Positions 16,264 to 24,003 of a stretch of 48,866 nt of DNA are shown one piece after another. Under the pieces are notes generated by a model. It was not told the origin of the DNA, made no database searches, and was given only the letters and a program-made list of their open reading frames with translations. The DNA is from Robiginitomaculum sp. (GTDB taxonomy: Bacteria; Pseudomonadota; Alphaproteobacteria; Caulobacterales; Maricaulaceae). Made by a program: the position numbers and the translations under genes. Every line of letters starts with the position of its first letter. Within the stretch, counting starts at the first letter, position 1. The stretch spans positions 1 through 48,866 of the forward strand of contig NVVV01000011.1 of assembly GCA_002733495.1 (NCBI GenBank), written 5' to 3'.

Positions 16264-16860
16264 ATGGTCATTCCAGACTGGCTGTTTTACCCCTTAAGTG
16301 CTTTTTTTGCAGCGATCCTGATTGCTGTTTCATATTTTTACTGGCCGGGGCAGACCCATCAGGCCAACCCGTTTGATGTCTCGCCAGAGTCCGAACTGGT
16401 GATTACGGGCCAGCAATTGACCCTGATGCAGGCTGCGCAAGGGTTAAGCACGCAAACCCAAGAAGAAGACGGTATCGTCTTTCTACGGACCGCCGCAGGG
16501 CAAGGGCCTGATGATGGGAACCCATCGGCGGGGGTTTTCCTGACCCTGCCCAAAGCCTTTAGTCTTGCTTATGGTGAGAAGGCTGTTGAAATTACCATGA
16601 TTGTGCGCGGCGGCGGGGCCAATCCGTCACCAGCGATAATCCTCGCCTATTATTCGCCGGGGCGGGGCAATAGCCCGCGTCAGAAATGTAATCTCGACGC
16701 GCTATGGCGAACTTGCACGCTCACCTACACACCCCCGGCGGCAAACCAGAATACCAATGTAGACTATGTGGGCATGTGGCCAGACCTTGAGGGGCTTAGC
16801 CGTGCCGCAGACATTCGGGAAATTCGTATCAAGCCCCGAAGTTCCCGCTCCTCAAAATAG
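16264..16860 (+). CDS. Unknown single-pass membrane protein downstream of ispB
   Basis: I do not recognise this 198-residue protein. After a short start it has one membrane segment at about residues 8-26 (LSAFFAAILIAVSYFYW), so the remainder is likely periplasmic. That part looks like a beta-rich domain: alternating polar and hydrophobic stretches such as GVFLTLPKAFSLAYGEKAVE and ITMIVRGGG, and two cysteines seven apart (KCNLDALWRTC) that could form a disulfide. The C-terminus is basic. It follows ispB with a one-base gap and so is cotranscribed; its 3' end overlaps the convergent acyltransferase gene by nine bases. No function is proposed. Confidence 0.7.
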   Translation: MVIPDWLFYPLSAFFAAILIAVSYFYWPGQTHQANPFDVSPESELVITGQQLTLMQAAQGLSTQTQEEDGIVFLRTAAGQGPDDGNPSAGVFLTLPKAFSLAYGEKAVEITMIVRGGGANPSPAIILAYYSPGRGNSPRQKCNLDALWRTCTLTYTPPAANQNTNVDYVGMWPDLEGLSRAADIREIRIKPRSSRSSK

Positions 16861-17907
16861 TGTTTTACGCCACGCTTTTGTGCGGTGTAAAAGCGGCTGT
16901 TCAACATAATGATGTACCACATCCCCAACAAAAAGAGCCACAACCAGCAAGAGCGGCAACATAATCAAATTATCCCATGGGCCTTCCTGCGCCACCAGAT
17001 ACCACAAGCGACCGGCGGCACTAAGGCTGAGCACATGGGTCAGATACAGGGCATAGGACTGATCCCCCAGCCAAACCAGAAAGCGGCTGAAATGCTTACC
17101 CGCCTGTTCGGCCCCTACGGCCCCATAAACAAGAAGCGATACGGCAGGCGTGAAACAGACGGCTCGCGGCCAATTTCCCCAAAAAACCATCCCCATGCGC
17201 AAGGAAAGCAAACATGTTGCAATAAAAAATATACAGCCCAGCAACAGCGCACCTTGCCAGCCCTTGCCAGAAAAACGGCGCATCGCCAAAGCCGCTAGCG
17301 CCCCACCCAGAAATTCAAAACTCAACGGGTTACTAAGAAGGCGCAAAACCGGACTATGCAGGCCAATCTGCATGACCGCCGCCAACAGCACCATAGCGCC
17401 CCAAACCAGCAGTCCCCATGCCCGAAACCGGGTGGGCAATAAAAGCAAGGCCGCAAAAATCAGATAAAAATACATTTCATGGACTAGCGTCCAGCCAACG
17501 GCCAACAAAGGCAGGTATTTATAGGGCAATAGGGCAAAGGAACGCCATATAGACACTTTTGTATTACTGGCAAAAACCAGATCCGGATGCCACAACCATA
17601 CCCCCAGTACAGCGAGGCTGACCAACCAATAGAGTGGATAGATGCGCCCGATACGGGCAAACAGAAAGGAAAGAGACGTATGCCAGCCTTTTGGCGCCTG
17701 CCAGGCCACATACACCATGACAAACCCGGAAATGGCAAAGAACAGATCCACACCGGAGAGACCAATACTGAAAACATCGCCCAGCAAACGATCACCGGCA
17801 TATTTGCGCTCCACACTCATCAGGTGCGAGAGCACTACCGCCAGTACCGCCAGGCCGCGCAACGCCTGGATATTGCCAAGGCGCAGGTGTTGGGTCATGA
17901 GTGTCAT
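16852..17907 (-). CDS. Acyltransferase-3 family membrane protein (OatA/ExoZ-like)
   Basis: A 351-residue multi-pass membrane protein with about ten hydrophobic helices. The first helix carries the family motif NIQALRGLAVLAVVLSH, with Arg and the presumed catalytic His, followed by SGVDLFFAISGFVMVYVAW, and the C-terminal VGDVVHHYVEQPLLHRTKAW. Members transfer acetyl or other acyl groups to sugars of surface polysaccharides, LPS or peptidoglycan. There are no polysaccharide genes next to it, so the acceptor is unknown. It is divergent from the FAH-family gene with only 42 bp between starts, and convergent (nine-base overlap) with the gene downstream of ispB. ATG at 17907 or 17898 are both possible. 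Confidence 0.9.
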   Translation of the reverse strand: MTLMTQHLRLGNIQALRGLAVLAVVLSHLMSVERKYAGDRLLGDVFSIGLSGVDLFFAISGFVMVYVAWQAPKGWHTSLSFLFARIGRIYPLYWLVSLAVLGVWLWHPDLVFASNTKVSIWRSFALLPYKYLPLLAVGWTLVHEMYFYLIFAALLLLPTRFRAWGLLVWGAMVLLAAVMQIGLHSPVLRLLSNPLSFEFLGGALAALAMRRFSGKGWQGALLLGCIFFIATCLLSLRMGMVFWGNWPRAVCFTPAVSLLVYGAVGAEQAGKHFSRFLVWLGDQSYALYLTHVLSLSAAGRLWYLVAQEGPWDNLIMLPLLLVVALFVGDVVHHYVEQPLLHRTKAWRKTLF

Positions 17908-17949
17908 GCCCCCGCTTAGCGGGATTAACCAGCGCAGGGAATCCCCCTC

Positions 17950-18660
17950 ATGAAGAAAACCGTATTTTCACCACCGCCAATCATCAGTATCCCCATAAAA
18001 GGCTGCGATGAACGCTTTGCCGTGCGCCGCATATTCTGTGCCGGACGCAATTATGCAGACCACATTCGAGAAATGGGCGGCACAGACAGCGAAAAACCCC
18101 CTGTGTTTTTTACCAAACCTGCCGATGCGCTGGTCAGTGACCGACATGATGTGCCCTACCCCCGGGCAAGCAAGGATGTGCATCACGAAGTTGAACTGGT
18201 CATGGCTTTGGGAAAACCCTTGTGCTGCGCCAGTGAAAATCAGGCCAGAGACGCCATCTATGGTCTGGCCGTGGGCGTAGACCTGACAAGGCGTGATCTG
18301 CAGGCCCAGGCAAAGAAACATGCCGGGCCCTGGACCAGCGCCAAGGCCTTTGACCACAGCGCCCCCATAGGGGCAATTTCACCCCTTGATAAACCTTTGG
18401 GTGAACTTGGCGGCGCTATCAGATTGTTCATCAATGACGATCTGCGTCAGGACGGTGATTTGGCGCAAATGCTCTGGTCGCCTGTACGGCTGTTGGTGTC
18501 TTTATCCGAACTTTTTGATTTAAAAACTGGCGATCTAATTTTTACCGGCACCCCCGCCGGCGTTGGCCCGGTCTCTATTGGCGATAATATCAGAGCCGAA
18601 ATTGAAGGTTTACTGCCTCTGAACTTTAGAATTCAGGCCAGAACGGAATGCACGACATAA
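17950..18660 (+). CDS. Fumarylacetoacetate hydrolase family protein
   Basis: A 236-residue enzyme of the FAH fold. Visible signatures are FCAGRNYADHIREMG, PPVFFTKPADALV, the metal-binding HHEVELVMALGK, YGLAVGVDLTRRDLQ, SKAFDHSAPIGAISPL-type segment (here AKAFDHSAPIGAI) and DLIFTGTPAGVGPV. These are typical of FAHD1-like acylpyruvase or oxaloacetate decarboxylases with a Mg or Mn ion. Substrate could be acylpyruvates or oxaloacetate; the sequence does not decide. AGGGAA precedes the ATG by about seven bases. The 3' end overlaps the convergent small membrane protein gene by 28 bp. Confidence 0.9.
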   Translation: MKKTVFSPPPIISIPIKGCDERFAVRRIFCAGRNYADHIREMGGTDSEKPPVFFTKPADALVSDRHDVPYPRASKDVHHEVELVMALGKPLCCASENQARDAIYGLAVGVDLTRRDLQAQAKKHAGPWTSAKAFDHSAPIGAISPLDKPLGELGGAIRLFINDDLRQDGDLAQMLWSPVRLLVSLSELFDLKTGDLIFTGTPAGVGPVSIGDNIRAEIEGLLPLNFRIQARTECTT

Positions 18661-19016
18661 AAGGTCAGATTTCCAAGAAACAAGGCTGCGGCAACCATTA
18701 ACACCCAGCGGGAGGACTGTTTTTTTGGAGCACAAGACCCATGGTCACAGGCTTGCGTACCACAATCACGTCGCGCACTGATCCATTGTGCCACTATGCC
18801 CACAATCAAAGCGGCACCGGAAAACACCAAGAGGGGCAGCTCGAACTGGTGCATGAAAATATGAATGCCACCAACCCATGGGGCCGTCGCGGTGAACGCC
18901 CCAGCACCGGCGCTTAGAGCAACAATATTCATCAGGGCCGGCAGACCACAGCAGAACACATGGCTGAGCAAAGCCGCCAGATTAGCGTGATGCGCGGCGT
19001 GAGCAATTTTTTGCAA
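18633..19016 (-). CDS. Small cysteine-bearing membrane protein (CCGLP motif)
   Basis: A 127-residue protein with about three hydrophobic helices. Helix one carries SHVFCCGLPALMNIVAL with the cysteine pair 22-23 followed by Gly-Leu-Pro; a loop after helix two has three cysteines at equal five-residue spacing (C85, C90, C95) in RRDCGTQACDHGSCAPKK. His residues cluster at the N-terminus (AHAAHHANLA) and in IHIFMHQFE. The CC-plus-loop layout recalls MerT/MerC/MerF heavy-metal carriers, but overall similarity is too weak to name it. Start is TTG at 19016, supported by AGGGA eight bases upstream. Metal handling is an inference. Confidence 0.7.
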   Translation of the reverse strand: MQKIAHAAHHANLAALLSHVFCCGLPALMNIVALSAGAGAFTATAPWVGGIHIFMHQFELPLLVFSGAALIVGIVAQWISARRDCGTQACDHGSCAPKKQSSRWVLMVAAALFLGNLTFYVVHSVLA

Positions 19017-19265
19017 AACACTTTTCCCTGTTTACAAACCCGAGACAGATGGCCGGAATGAACTCGTTACATTATATCATTACCGTGCGTGGATTACGCA
19101 AGCCCTGTTCCCATAAATATACCGGATTTTATTTTCTGATACATTTTACGGCAAACCTTACCAAAAATTGATTTGCACTCTACCGACCTACACAATATGA
19201 CTGCGGCAAACAGATAAACCGTTATTTTGTATGCGTAAGACGGATGGGCTAGCGAGGGCAACGCC

Positions 19266-19553
19266 ATGTTAAATCTTCTTGGGATACTCCTGAAAGCCAT
19301 AATCAGCCTGGCAATTGGCATTATAGGCTTTACGTGGGAACCAAAGGAATCGATCGAAACGCCTTCCGAGAAGGAAAAGCGCAGCGAACACATAATTCCT
19401 GTTTCCCTGAATGCCCCCACAGAACGTTTGCGTCTGATGCAATCCGTGTACCAAAAATCAACAGGTTGCGCGGCGGCTTCCCCGTCTGCCAGGGCCACGC
19501 ACACACCCCTAAGACGGATGGATAATATCACCGACCAGGGCGTTGCGATCTAG
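19266..19553 (+). CDS. Possible small membrane protein in an otherwise gene-poor stretch
   Basis: The 545 bp between the CCGLP gene and ettA are less GC-rich than their surroundings. The best candidate is a 95-codon frame beginning with one membrane helix (LLGILLKAIISLAIGIIGF) and continuing with a charged, low-complexity tail. GAGGG lies seven bases before the ATG. I recognise no family. The opposite strand has a 145-codon frame (19094-19531) with no better credentials. Bases 19017-19265 hold nothing else I can identify. It may not be a real gene. Confidence 0.35.
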   Translation: MLNLLGILLKAIISLAIGIIGFTWEPKESIETPSEKEKRSEHIIPVSLNAPTERLRLMQSVYQKSTGCAAASPSARATHTPLRRMDNITDQGVAI

Positions 19554-19561
19554 GGGGCGTT

Positions 19562-21229
19562 CTAGCTCCGTGAGAACTTCTGAAATTTGATCCGTTTTGG
19601 CAGATCGGCATCCGGGCCGAGGCGGCGTTTCTTGTCTTCCAGGTAATCGGCAAAATTACCCTCAAACCATTCCACATGGCTGTCGCCTTCAAAGGCCAGA
19701 ATGTGGGTGGCAATCCGATCCAGAAAAAAGCGATCGTGAGAGATAATCACAGCACAACCGGCAAAGTTTTCCAGCCCCTCTTCGAGGGCAGCCAGTGTTT
19801 CCACATCCAGATCATTGGTCGGTTCATCGAGAAGGAGGAGGTTAGCTTCGGTTTTGAGCATTTTGGCCAGATGCACGCGATTGCGCTCCCCGCCAGACAA
19901 CTTGCCCACAGGTTTTTGCTGATCGCCGCCCTTGAAATTGAACTGGCCAACATAGGCCCGGCTGGAAATTTCGCGCTTACCCAGCGTAATCACATCCGCG
20001 CCACCTGAGATTTCCTCCCAGACATTATGCTTGTCATCCAGCGCGTCGCGGCTCTGATTAACATAGCCAAGCTTGACGGTTTCACCGAGGCGCAATTCCC
20101 CATCATCTGGGGTATCCTCGCCTGCAATCATGCGAAACAATGTGGTTTTCCCGGCGCCGTTAGGCCCAACCACGCCGACAATACCCCCTGGCGGCAAACG
20201 GAAATTCAGGTCCTTGATCAACAACTGGTCGCCAAACCCCTTATTGAGATCTTTGGCCTCGACCACCACGCCCCCAAGGCGGGGGCCTGGTGGGATGGTA
20301 ATCTGCGCCGTGCCCAGCTGTTGCTTTTCGGCCTTGTCGCGCAATTCTTCATAGGCATCAATCCGGGCTTTGGATTTGGCCTGACGGGCCTTGGGTGAAG
20401 ATCGGATCCAGTCCAGTTCGCGGACCAGCGCCTTGCGGCGGCTTTCGTTTTCGCGGCCTTCCTGCACCATGCGCTTTTGCTTCTGGTCCAGCCAGGCCGA
20501 GTAATTCCCCTCATAGGGAATGCCCTTGCCGCGATCCAGTTCCAGCGTCCAATTGGTCAGATTGTTCAGAAAATAACGATCGTGGGTCACAAGGATGACC
20601 GCCCCCGGATACTCACTTAAGTGGTGTTCCAGCCAGGCCACGGACTCAGCATCCAAATGATTGGTCGGCTCATCCAGAAGCAAAAGGTTAGGCTTGGCCA
20701 GCAGCAGGCAGCACAAGGCAATCCGGCGGCACTCGCCACCCGACAGCTTTTCTACACTTGCCTCGGCTGGCGGACAGCGCAAGGCGTTCATAGCCATTTC
20801 AATCTTGGAATCAATGTCCCAGGCATCAGCGGCATCCACCTGCTCCTGCAAGGTGTTCATCTCTTCCATAATCTCGTCGGAATAGTCTTCGGCAAGTTTC
20901 ATGGCGATGGCGTTATAATCATCGAACAGCTTTTTTTCGACGCAACCCTCAATCACATTGCCCCACACATCTTTACCGGGGTCCAGCACTGGCTCTTGCG
21001 GCAGATACCCCGCACTTGCCCCCTTTGCGAGCCAGGCCTCGCCGGTAAATTCGTTATCCTGCCCAGCCATAATGCGTAGCAAGGTTGATTTACCCGAGCC
21101 ATTAACCCCGACAACGCCAATTTTTGCATCCGGGTAAAAGGAAAGGTGAATACCATCCAGCACTTTCTTGCCGCCGGTATAAACCTTCGACAAATCCTGC
21201 ATATGATAGATGTACTGATAGGACGCCAT
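19562..21229 (-). CDS. ettA: Energy-dependent translational throttle protein EttA (ABC-F)
   Basis: ABC-F ATPase of 555 residues that binds the ribosomal E site and gates the first peptide-bond steps according to energy charge. Two nucleotide-binding domains are visible: Walker A GVVGVNGSGKSTLL with signature KLSGGECRRIALCCLLL and Walker B LLLLDEPTNHLDAES, then Walker A GVVGPNGAGKTTLF with KLSGGERNRVHLAKML and LLLLDEPTNDLDVETL. The linker between them contains the arm/P-site tRNA interaction motif region (RELDWIRSSPKARQAKSKAR). Start at 21229 (MASYQYIYHMQDLSKVY) is backed by GAGG upstream; the frame to 21265 adds an unconserved 12 residues. No membrane domain is present. Confidence 0.96.
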   Translation of the reverse strand: MASYQYIYHMQDLSKVYTGGKKVLDGIHLSFYPDAKIGVVGVNGSGKSTLLRIMAGQDNEFTGEAWLAKGASAGYLPQEPVLDPGKDVWGNVIEGCVEKKLFDDYNAIAMKLAEDYSDEIMEEMNTLQEQVDAADAWDIDSKIEMAMNALRCPPAEASVEKLSGGECRRIALCCLLLAKPNLLLLDEPTNHLDAESVAWLEHHLSEYPGAVILVTHDRYFLNNLTNWTLELDRGKGIPYEGNYSAWLDQKQKRMVQEGRENESRRKALVRELDWIRSSPKARQAKSKARIDAYEELRDKAEKQQLGTAQITIPPGPRLGGVVVEAKDLNKGFGDQLLIKDLNFRLPPGGIVGVVGPNGAGKTTLFRMIAGEDTPDDGELRLGETVKLGYVNQSRDALDDKHNVWEEISGGADVITLGKREISSRAYVGQFNFKGGDQQKPVGKLSGGERNRVHLAKMLKTEANLLLLDEPTNDLDVETLAALEEGLENFAGCAVIISHDRFFLDRIATHILAFEGDSHVEWFEGNFADYLEDKKRRLGPDADLPKRIKFQKFSRS

Positions 21230-21279
21230 TTCTGCCTCGCCTGCTGTGCGTTTTGTGACGCGCACATGTATCTTTGGCA

Positions 21280-21320
21280 GCCAGTTCTGGCAACAGCGCT
21301 CAACATTGCCAGGGTCTGGC
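21280..21320. promoter_or_regulatory. Twin GCCAG...CTGGC palindromes between ettA and the S9-like gene
   Basis: Two inverted repeats with identical five-base arms, GCCAG-TT-CTGGC at 21280-21291 and GCCAG-GGT-CTGGC at 21308-21320, lie 28 bases apart in the 223-bp divergent promoter region. Repetition of the same arms in tandem suggests a protein-binding site rather than chance. Which gene it would control is unclear. Confidence 0.3.
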
Positions 21321-21452
21321 TCATTTATGACTGCAAATTAAGTTCTTTCTAAAGTCAGGCTCTGCTAGATTCTACTGATAACACTCTTTACCATAATTTT
21401 GTCAGGCAATTATCCGGTAACAACTTTGACCACACGCTTTCCATTTTCAAAG

Positions 21453-23510
21453 ATGCCCTTTGACCTCATGCCTGCTTTTGGCGTGTCTGGTCGTCTTGGG
21501 CTGGCTGGTCTGTGTGCGGCGCTCATATTGTCGGGATGCACACCGGATAAGCCTACAAAACCAGAAAGACCTGACACCCCAACGACCGGGCAGGCTGCAC
21601 CTGAGAAACCAGACGCGCTCATCAAACGGGTCACGCTTTTTGGACACCCGGCCCAGTATCAGGGCCGGATTAGCCCCGATGGATCCAAAGTCAGCTGGTT
21701 GGCACAAAGCGATGGCGCGCTTAACCTCTTTGTTGCAGACGCCGATGGCAGCACACCACCAAAACAATATACTTTTGGCAAGAATGGCGTGGAAATTCAC
21801 CACTGGACGCCTAACAGCGCCTACATCCTCTATGCACGGACATTCAAAGACACAAAAACAACACGTACCTATGCCTTGAATGTCCAGACCGGCGAAGTTC
21901 GTGATCTGGTGCCCGTTGATGATGGCGATTATGCTTGGCCACAAAAAGTCTCGAAAAACTGGCCAAACATGGCGCTGATACGTCTGCGCAAAGCGAGTGA
22001 AAAAGCGTTTGACCTTTATCGGGTAAATCTGGAAAACGGCGAACAGGAACTGGTCGCCAAAAATCCGGGCTATGCCTATCTGGTTACAGATTCTGATTTT
22101 ATTCCCCGGATCGGTATTCAGAACAATCCAGATGGCGGCCAGACCTGGGTGGCACTTGACCCGAACACGCCGCCGATGGCGCTTTTCACTGTGGCCCCAG
22201 AAGACGTTGCACGGACCCGCCCACAACAGATGGATGCCACTTCGACCAACCTTTATCTGATTGATGGGCGCAATCGGGCGTTTTCTCAGTTTACGCGCAT
22301 TGACCTGCAAAGCGGCGAAACGGAAATACTGGCGTCTGACCAGGCGAGCGACATAGAAGCGACCCTGTTCCACCCCATTACTGCGGCTCCCCTGGCCTAT
22401 TTCACCAATGGTGCCCGTCCACACTGGCAAAGCCTTTCCGTGGACTTTCAACCCGTTCTGGACAAGCTGGAACGCACACTTGGCCCAAGGTTCTTTATTT
22501 TGGCCGCAACCAATACCGCGCAGCAACTGATTGTTTACAGCGACCGGCCAGATCATCCAGGCGTCTATTCGCTTTATGATCTTGAGACGGATAAAATCAC
22601 CACCCTGTTTGAAACCATGCCAGAACTGGAGCGCCACAGCCTTTCAGATTCCCGTGTGATGAAAACAAAAGCCCGCGATGGTTTCGAGCTGATTTCCTAT
22701 TTCACCCCGGCCCAAACCAAAGACCCAAAGCATGCGCCTCTGGTCGTCATACCGCAAAACCGGATCAAGTCCCGCATGGTGTATGGGTTTGACGCCCGCA
22801 TCCAGTGGCTAAGTAATCGCGGTTACAATGTTCTGGAGGTTAACACACGCGGGGCTTATGGGCTTGGGCGCCGCTATTATGAAGCCGGCATTGGCAAGGG
22901 AATAACGCTGGCCAAGGCCGATCTGAATGATGCTGTTTCAGACATCCTCCACAGAGGCTTGGCTGACAAAACACGTATTGCCGGTATTGGTGTGAATAAT
23001 GGTGCCAGAATGATTCTTCGCTATGCCGCCATGGCAGATGCAAAATTACACTGTATCGTGGTTATTGATCCACTTCTTGATGTGAACAGCATCCTCGCAC
23101 ACAGCAAAAAAGCCAGCGCCACGCGCTTCAGACACTGGCTTGGCCCGCTGGCAATGCCGCAAAACAGGGGGCAATTGGACGCCCTCTCGCCAGTCAGGCA
23201 CAGCACGTCCATAACGGCGAACACCCTTGTCCTGCATAGCAATAGCAATGCAAGTCTTGACGTGAACATTGCCCGAAACTTTGTGAAAAACATTAGAAAT
23301 AATGGTGGCAAGGCTGCGCTTGTCTATTTTCCTGAAACGGAAAAAAATCCTTTTGATAACAAGGCATTTATTCCATTTTCAGCCATAGCGGAATCGTTTC
23401 TTGGCACCTGTCTTGGTGGAAAATTTGAACCCGTTGGCAGCACGCTGGATGATCTGACCTTTGAGGTTAATGCCGGGCCGGATGGCCTGCCGGGTCTGGA
23501 TTTACACTAG
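21453..23510 (+). CDS. S9 (prolyl oligopeptidase) family lipoprotein, apparently catalytically inactive
   Basis: A 685-residue lipoprotein. The signal peptide ends in lipobox LSGC (Cys29). Residues about 50-400 have repeated blade-like segments as in the S9 beta-propeller (RISPDGSKVSWLAQSDGALN). The C-terminal third follows the alpha/beta-hydrolase part of S9 peptidases (WLSNRGYNVLEVNTRGAYGL, ADLNDAVSDILHRGLADKTR). However, the nucleophile motif GGSYGG reads GVNNGA (Asn at 515), the acid position reads Asn (about 599, LVLHSNSNASL) and the expected EGHGF reads EKNPF (Asn at 632). The oxyanion motif HGGP is also missing. A binding or structural role at the membrane is therefore more likely than proteolysis. 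Start could also be ATG 21468. The 3' end overlaps the convergent gene by nine bases. Confidence 0.85.
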   Translation: MPFDLMPAFGVSGRLGLAGLCAALILSGCTPDKPTKPERPDTPTTGQAAPEKPDALIKRVTLFGHPAQYQGRISPDGSKVSWLAQSDGALNLFVADADGSTPPKQYTFGKNGVEIHHWTPNSAYILYARTFKDTKTTRTYALNVQTGEVRDLVPVDDGDYAWPQKVSKNWPNMALIRLRKASEKAFDLYRVNLENGEQELVAKNPGYAYLVTDSDFIPRIGIQNNPDGGQTWVALDPNTPPMALFTVAPEDVARTRPQQMDATSTNLYLIDGRNRAFSQFTRIDLQSGETEILASDQASDIEATLFHPITAAPLAYFTNGARPHWQSLSVDFQPVLDKLERTLGPRFFILAATNTAQQLIVYSDRPDHPGVYSLYDLETDKITTLFETMPELERHSLSDSRVMKTKARDGFELISYFTPAQTKDPKHAPLVVIPQNRIKSRMVYGFDARIQWLSNRGYNVLEVNTRGAYGLGRRYYEAGIGKGITLAKADLNDAVSDILHRGLADKTRIAGIGVNNGARMILRYAAMADAKLHCIVVIDPLLDVNSILAHSKKASATRFRHWLGPLAMPQNRGQLDALSPVRHSTSITANTLVLHSNSNASLDVNIARNFVKNIRNNGGKAALVYFPETEKNPFDNKAFIPFSAIAESFLGTCLGGKFEPVGSTLDDLTFEVNAGPDGLPGLDLH

Positions 23511-23972
23511 GATCAGAAGATCAGCGCAAATAGCTTCAAGGCCAGCCTGATCCACCGCATCAAAGGCATTGGCTTGCGTGCTGTCTACATCAAGAACTGC
23601 ACATAATTGCCCGCTCTGGTCAAAAACCGGCACCACAATCTCGGAATTGGTGGCGCTGTCACAGGCGATATGGTCCTTAACCGCGTGTACGTCGGCAACC
23701 AATTGCGTTTTGCCGGTGCGGGCCGTCGCGCCGCAGACGCCACGGGAAAACGCAATGCGTAAACATCCCAGCGTACCCTGATAAGGCCCAACCACCAGCT
23801 CGTCTTTCTTGTGCGGGTCCACCTCGTAAAAGCCGGTCCAGTAATAGCGCGGCGCAAAGGCTTGGCTCAGCAGGCAGATGGCTGTGGCAAAGCGTGCCGT
23901 GCGGCTAGTTTCTCCACTGATTACCGCATTAATTTGCTGATGCACTTCCTTGTACTGGCTGGCCTTTGACAT
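23502..23972 (-). CDS. msrC: Free methionine-(R)-sulfoxide reductase (GAF domain)
   Basis: fRMsr reduces free L-methionine-R-sulfoxide using thioredoxin, protecting against oxidation. The 156-residue protein is a single GAF domain. WTGFYEVD, LVVGPYQGTLGCLRIAFSRG, VCGATARTGKTQLVADVHA and HIACDSATNSEIVVPVFD match the family. The three catalytic/resolving cysteines are at residues 70, 80 and 104, the same spacing (10 and 24) as the three cysteines of the E. coli enzyme. It is monocistronic, convergent with the S9-like gene. Confidence 0.9.
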   Translation of the reverse strand: MSKASQYKEVHQQINAVISGETSRTARFATAICLLSQAFAPRYYWTGFYEVDPHKKDELVVGPYQGTLGCLRIAFSRGVCGATARTGKTQLVADVHAVKDHIACDSATNSEIVVPVFDQSGQLCAVLDVDSTQANAFDAVDQAGLEAICADLLILV

Positions 23973-24003
23973 GCCCTAATCCTGTTTTCCAAAATCCTGC
24001 ACC

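Noticed and set aside
19094..19531. 145-codon minus-strand frame in the gene-poor stretch
   Set aside because: Cysteine- and arginine-rich, no ribosome site seen, competing with a plus-strand frame that has a better start; neither is certain.
21447..22637. 396-codon minus-strand frame opposite the S9-like gene
   Set aside because: The plus-strand frame has a lipobox and family motifs over its full length; the antisense frame has an unusual composition and no motif.
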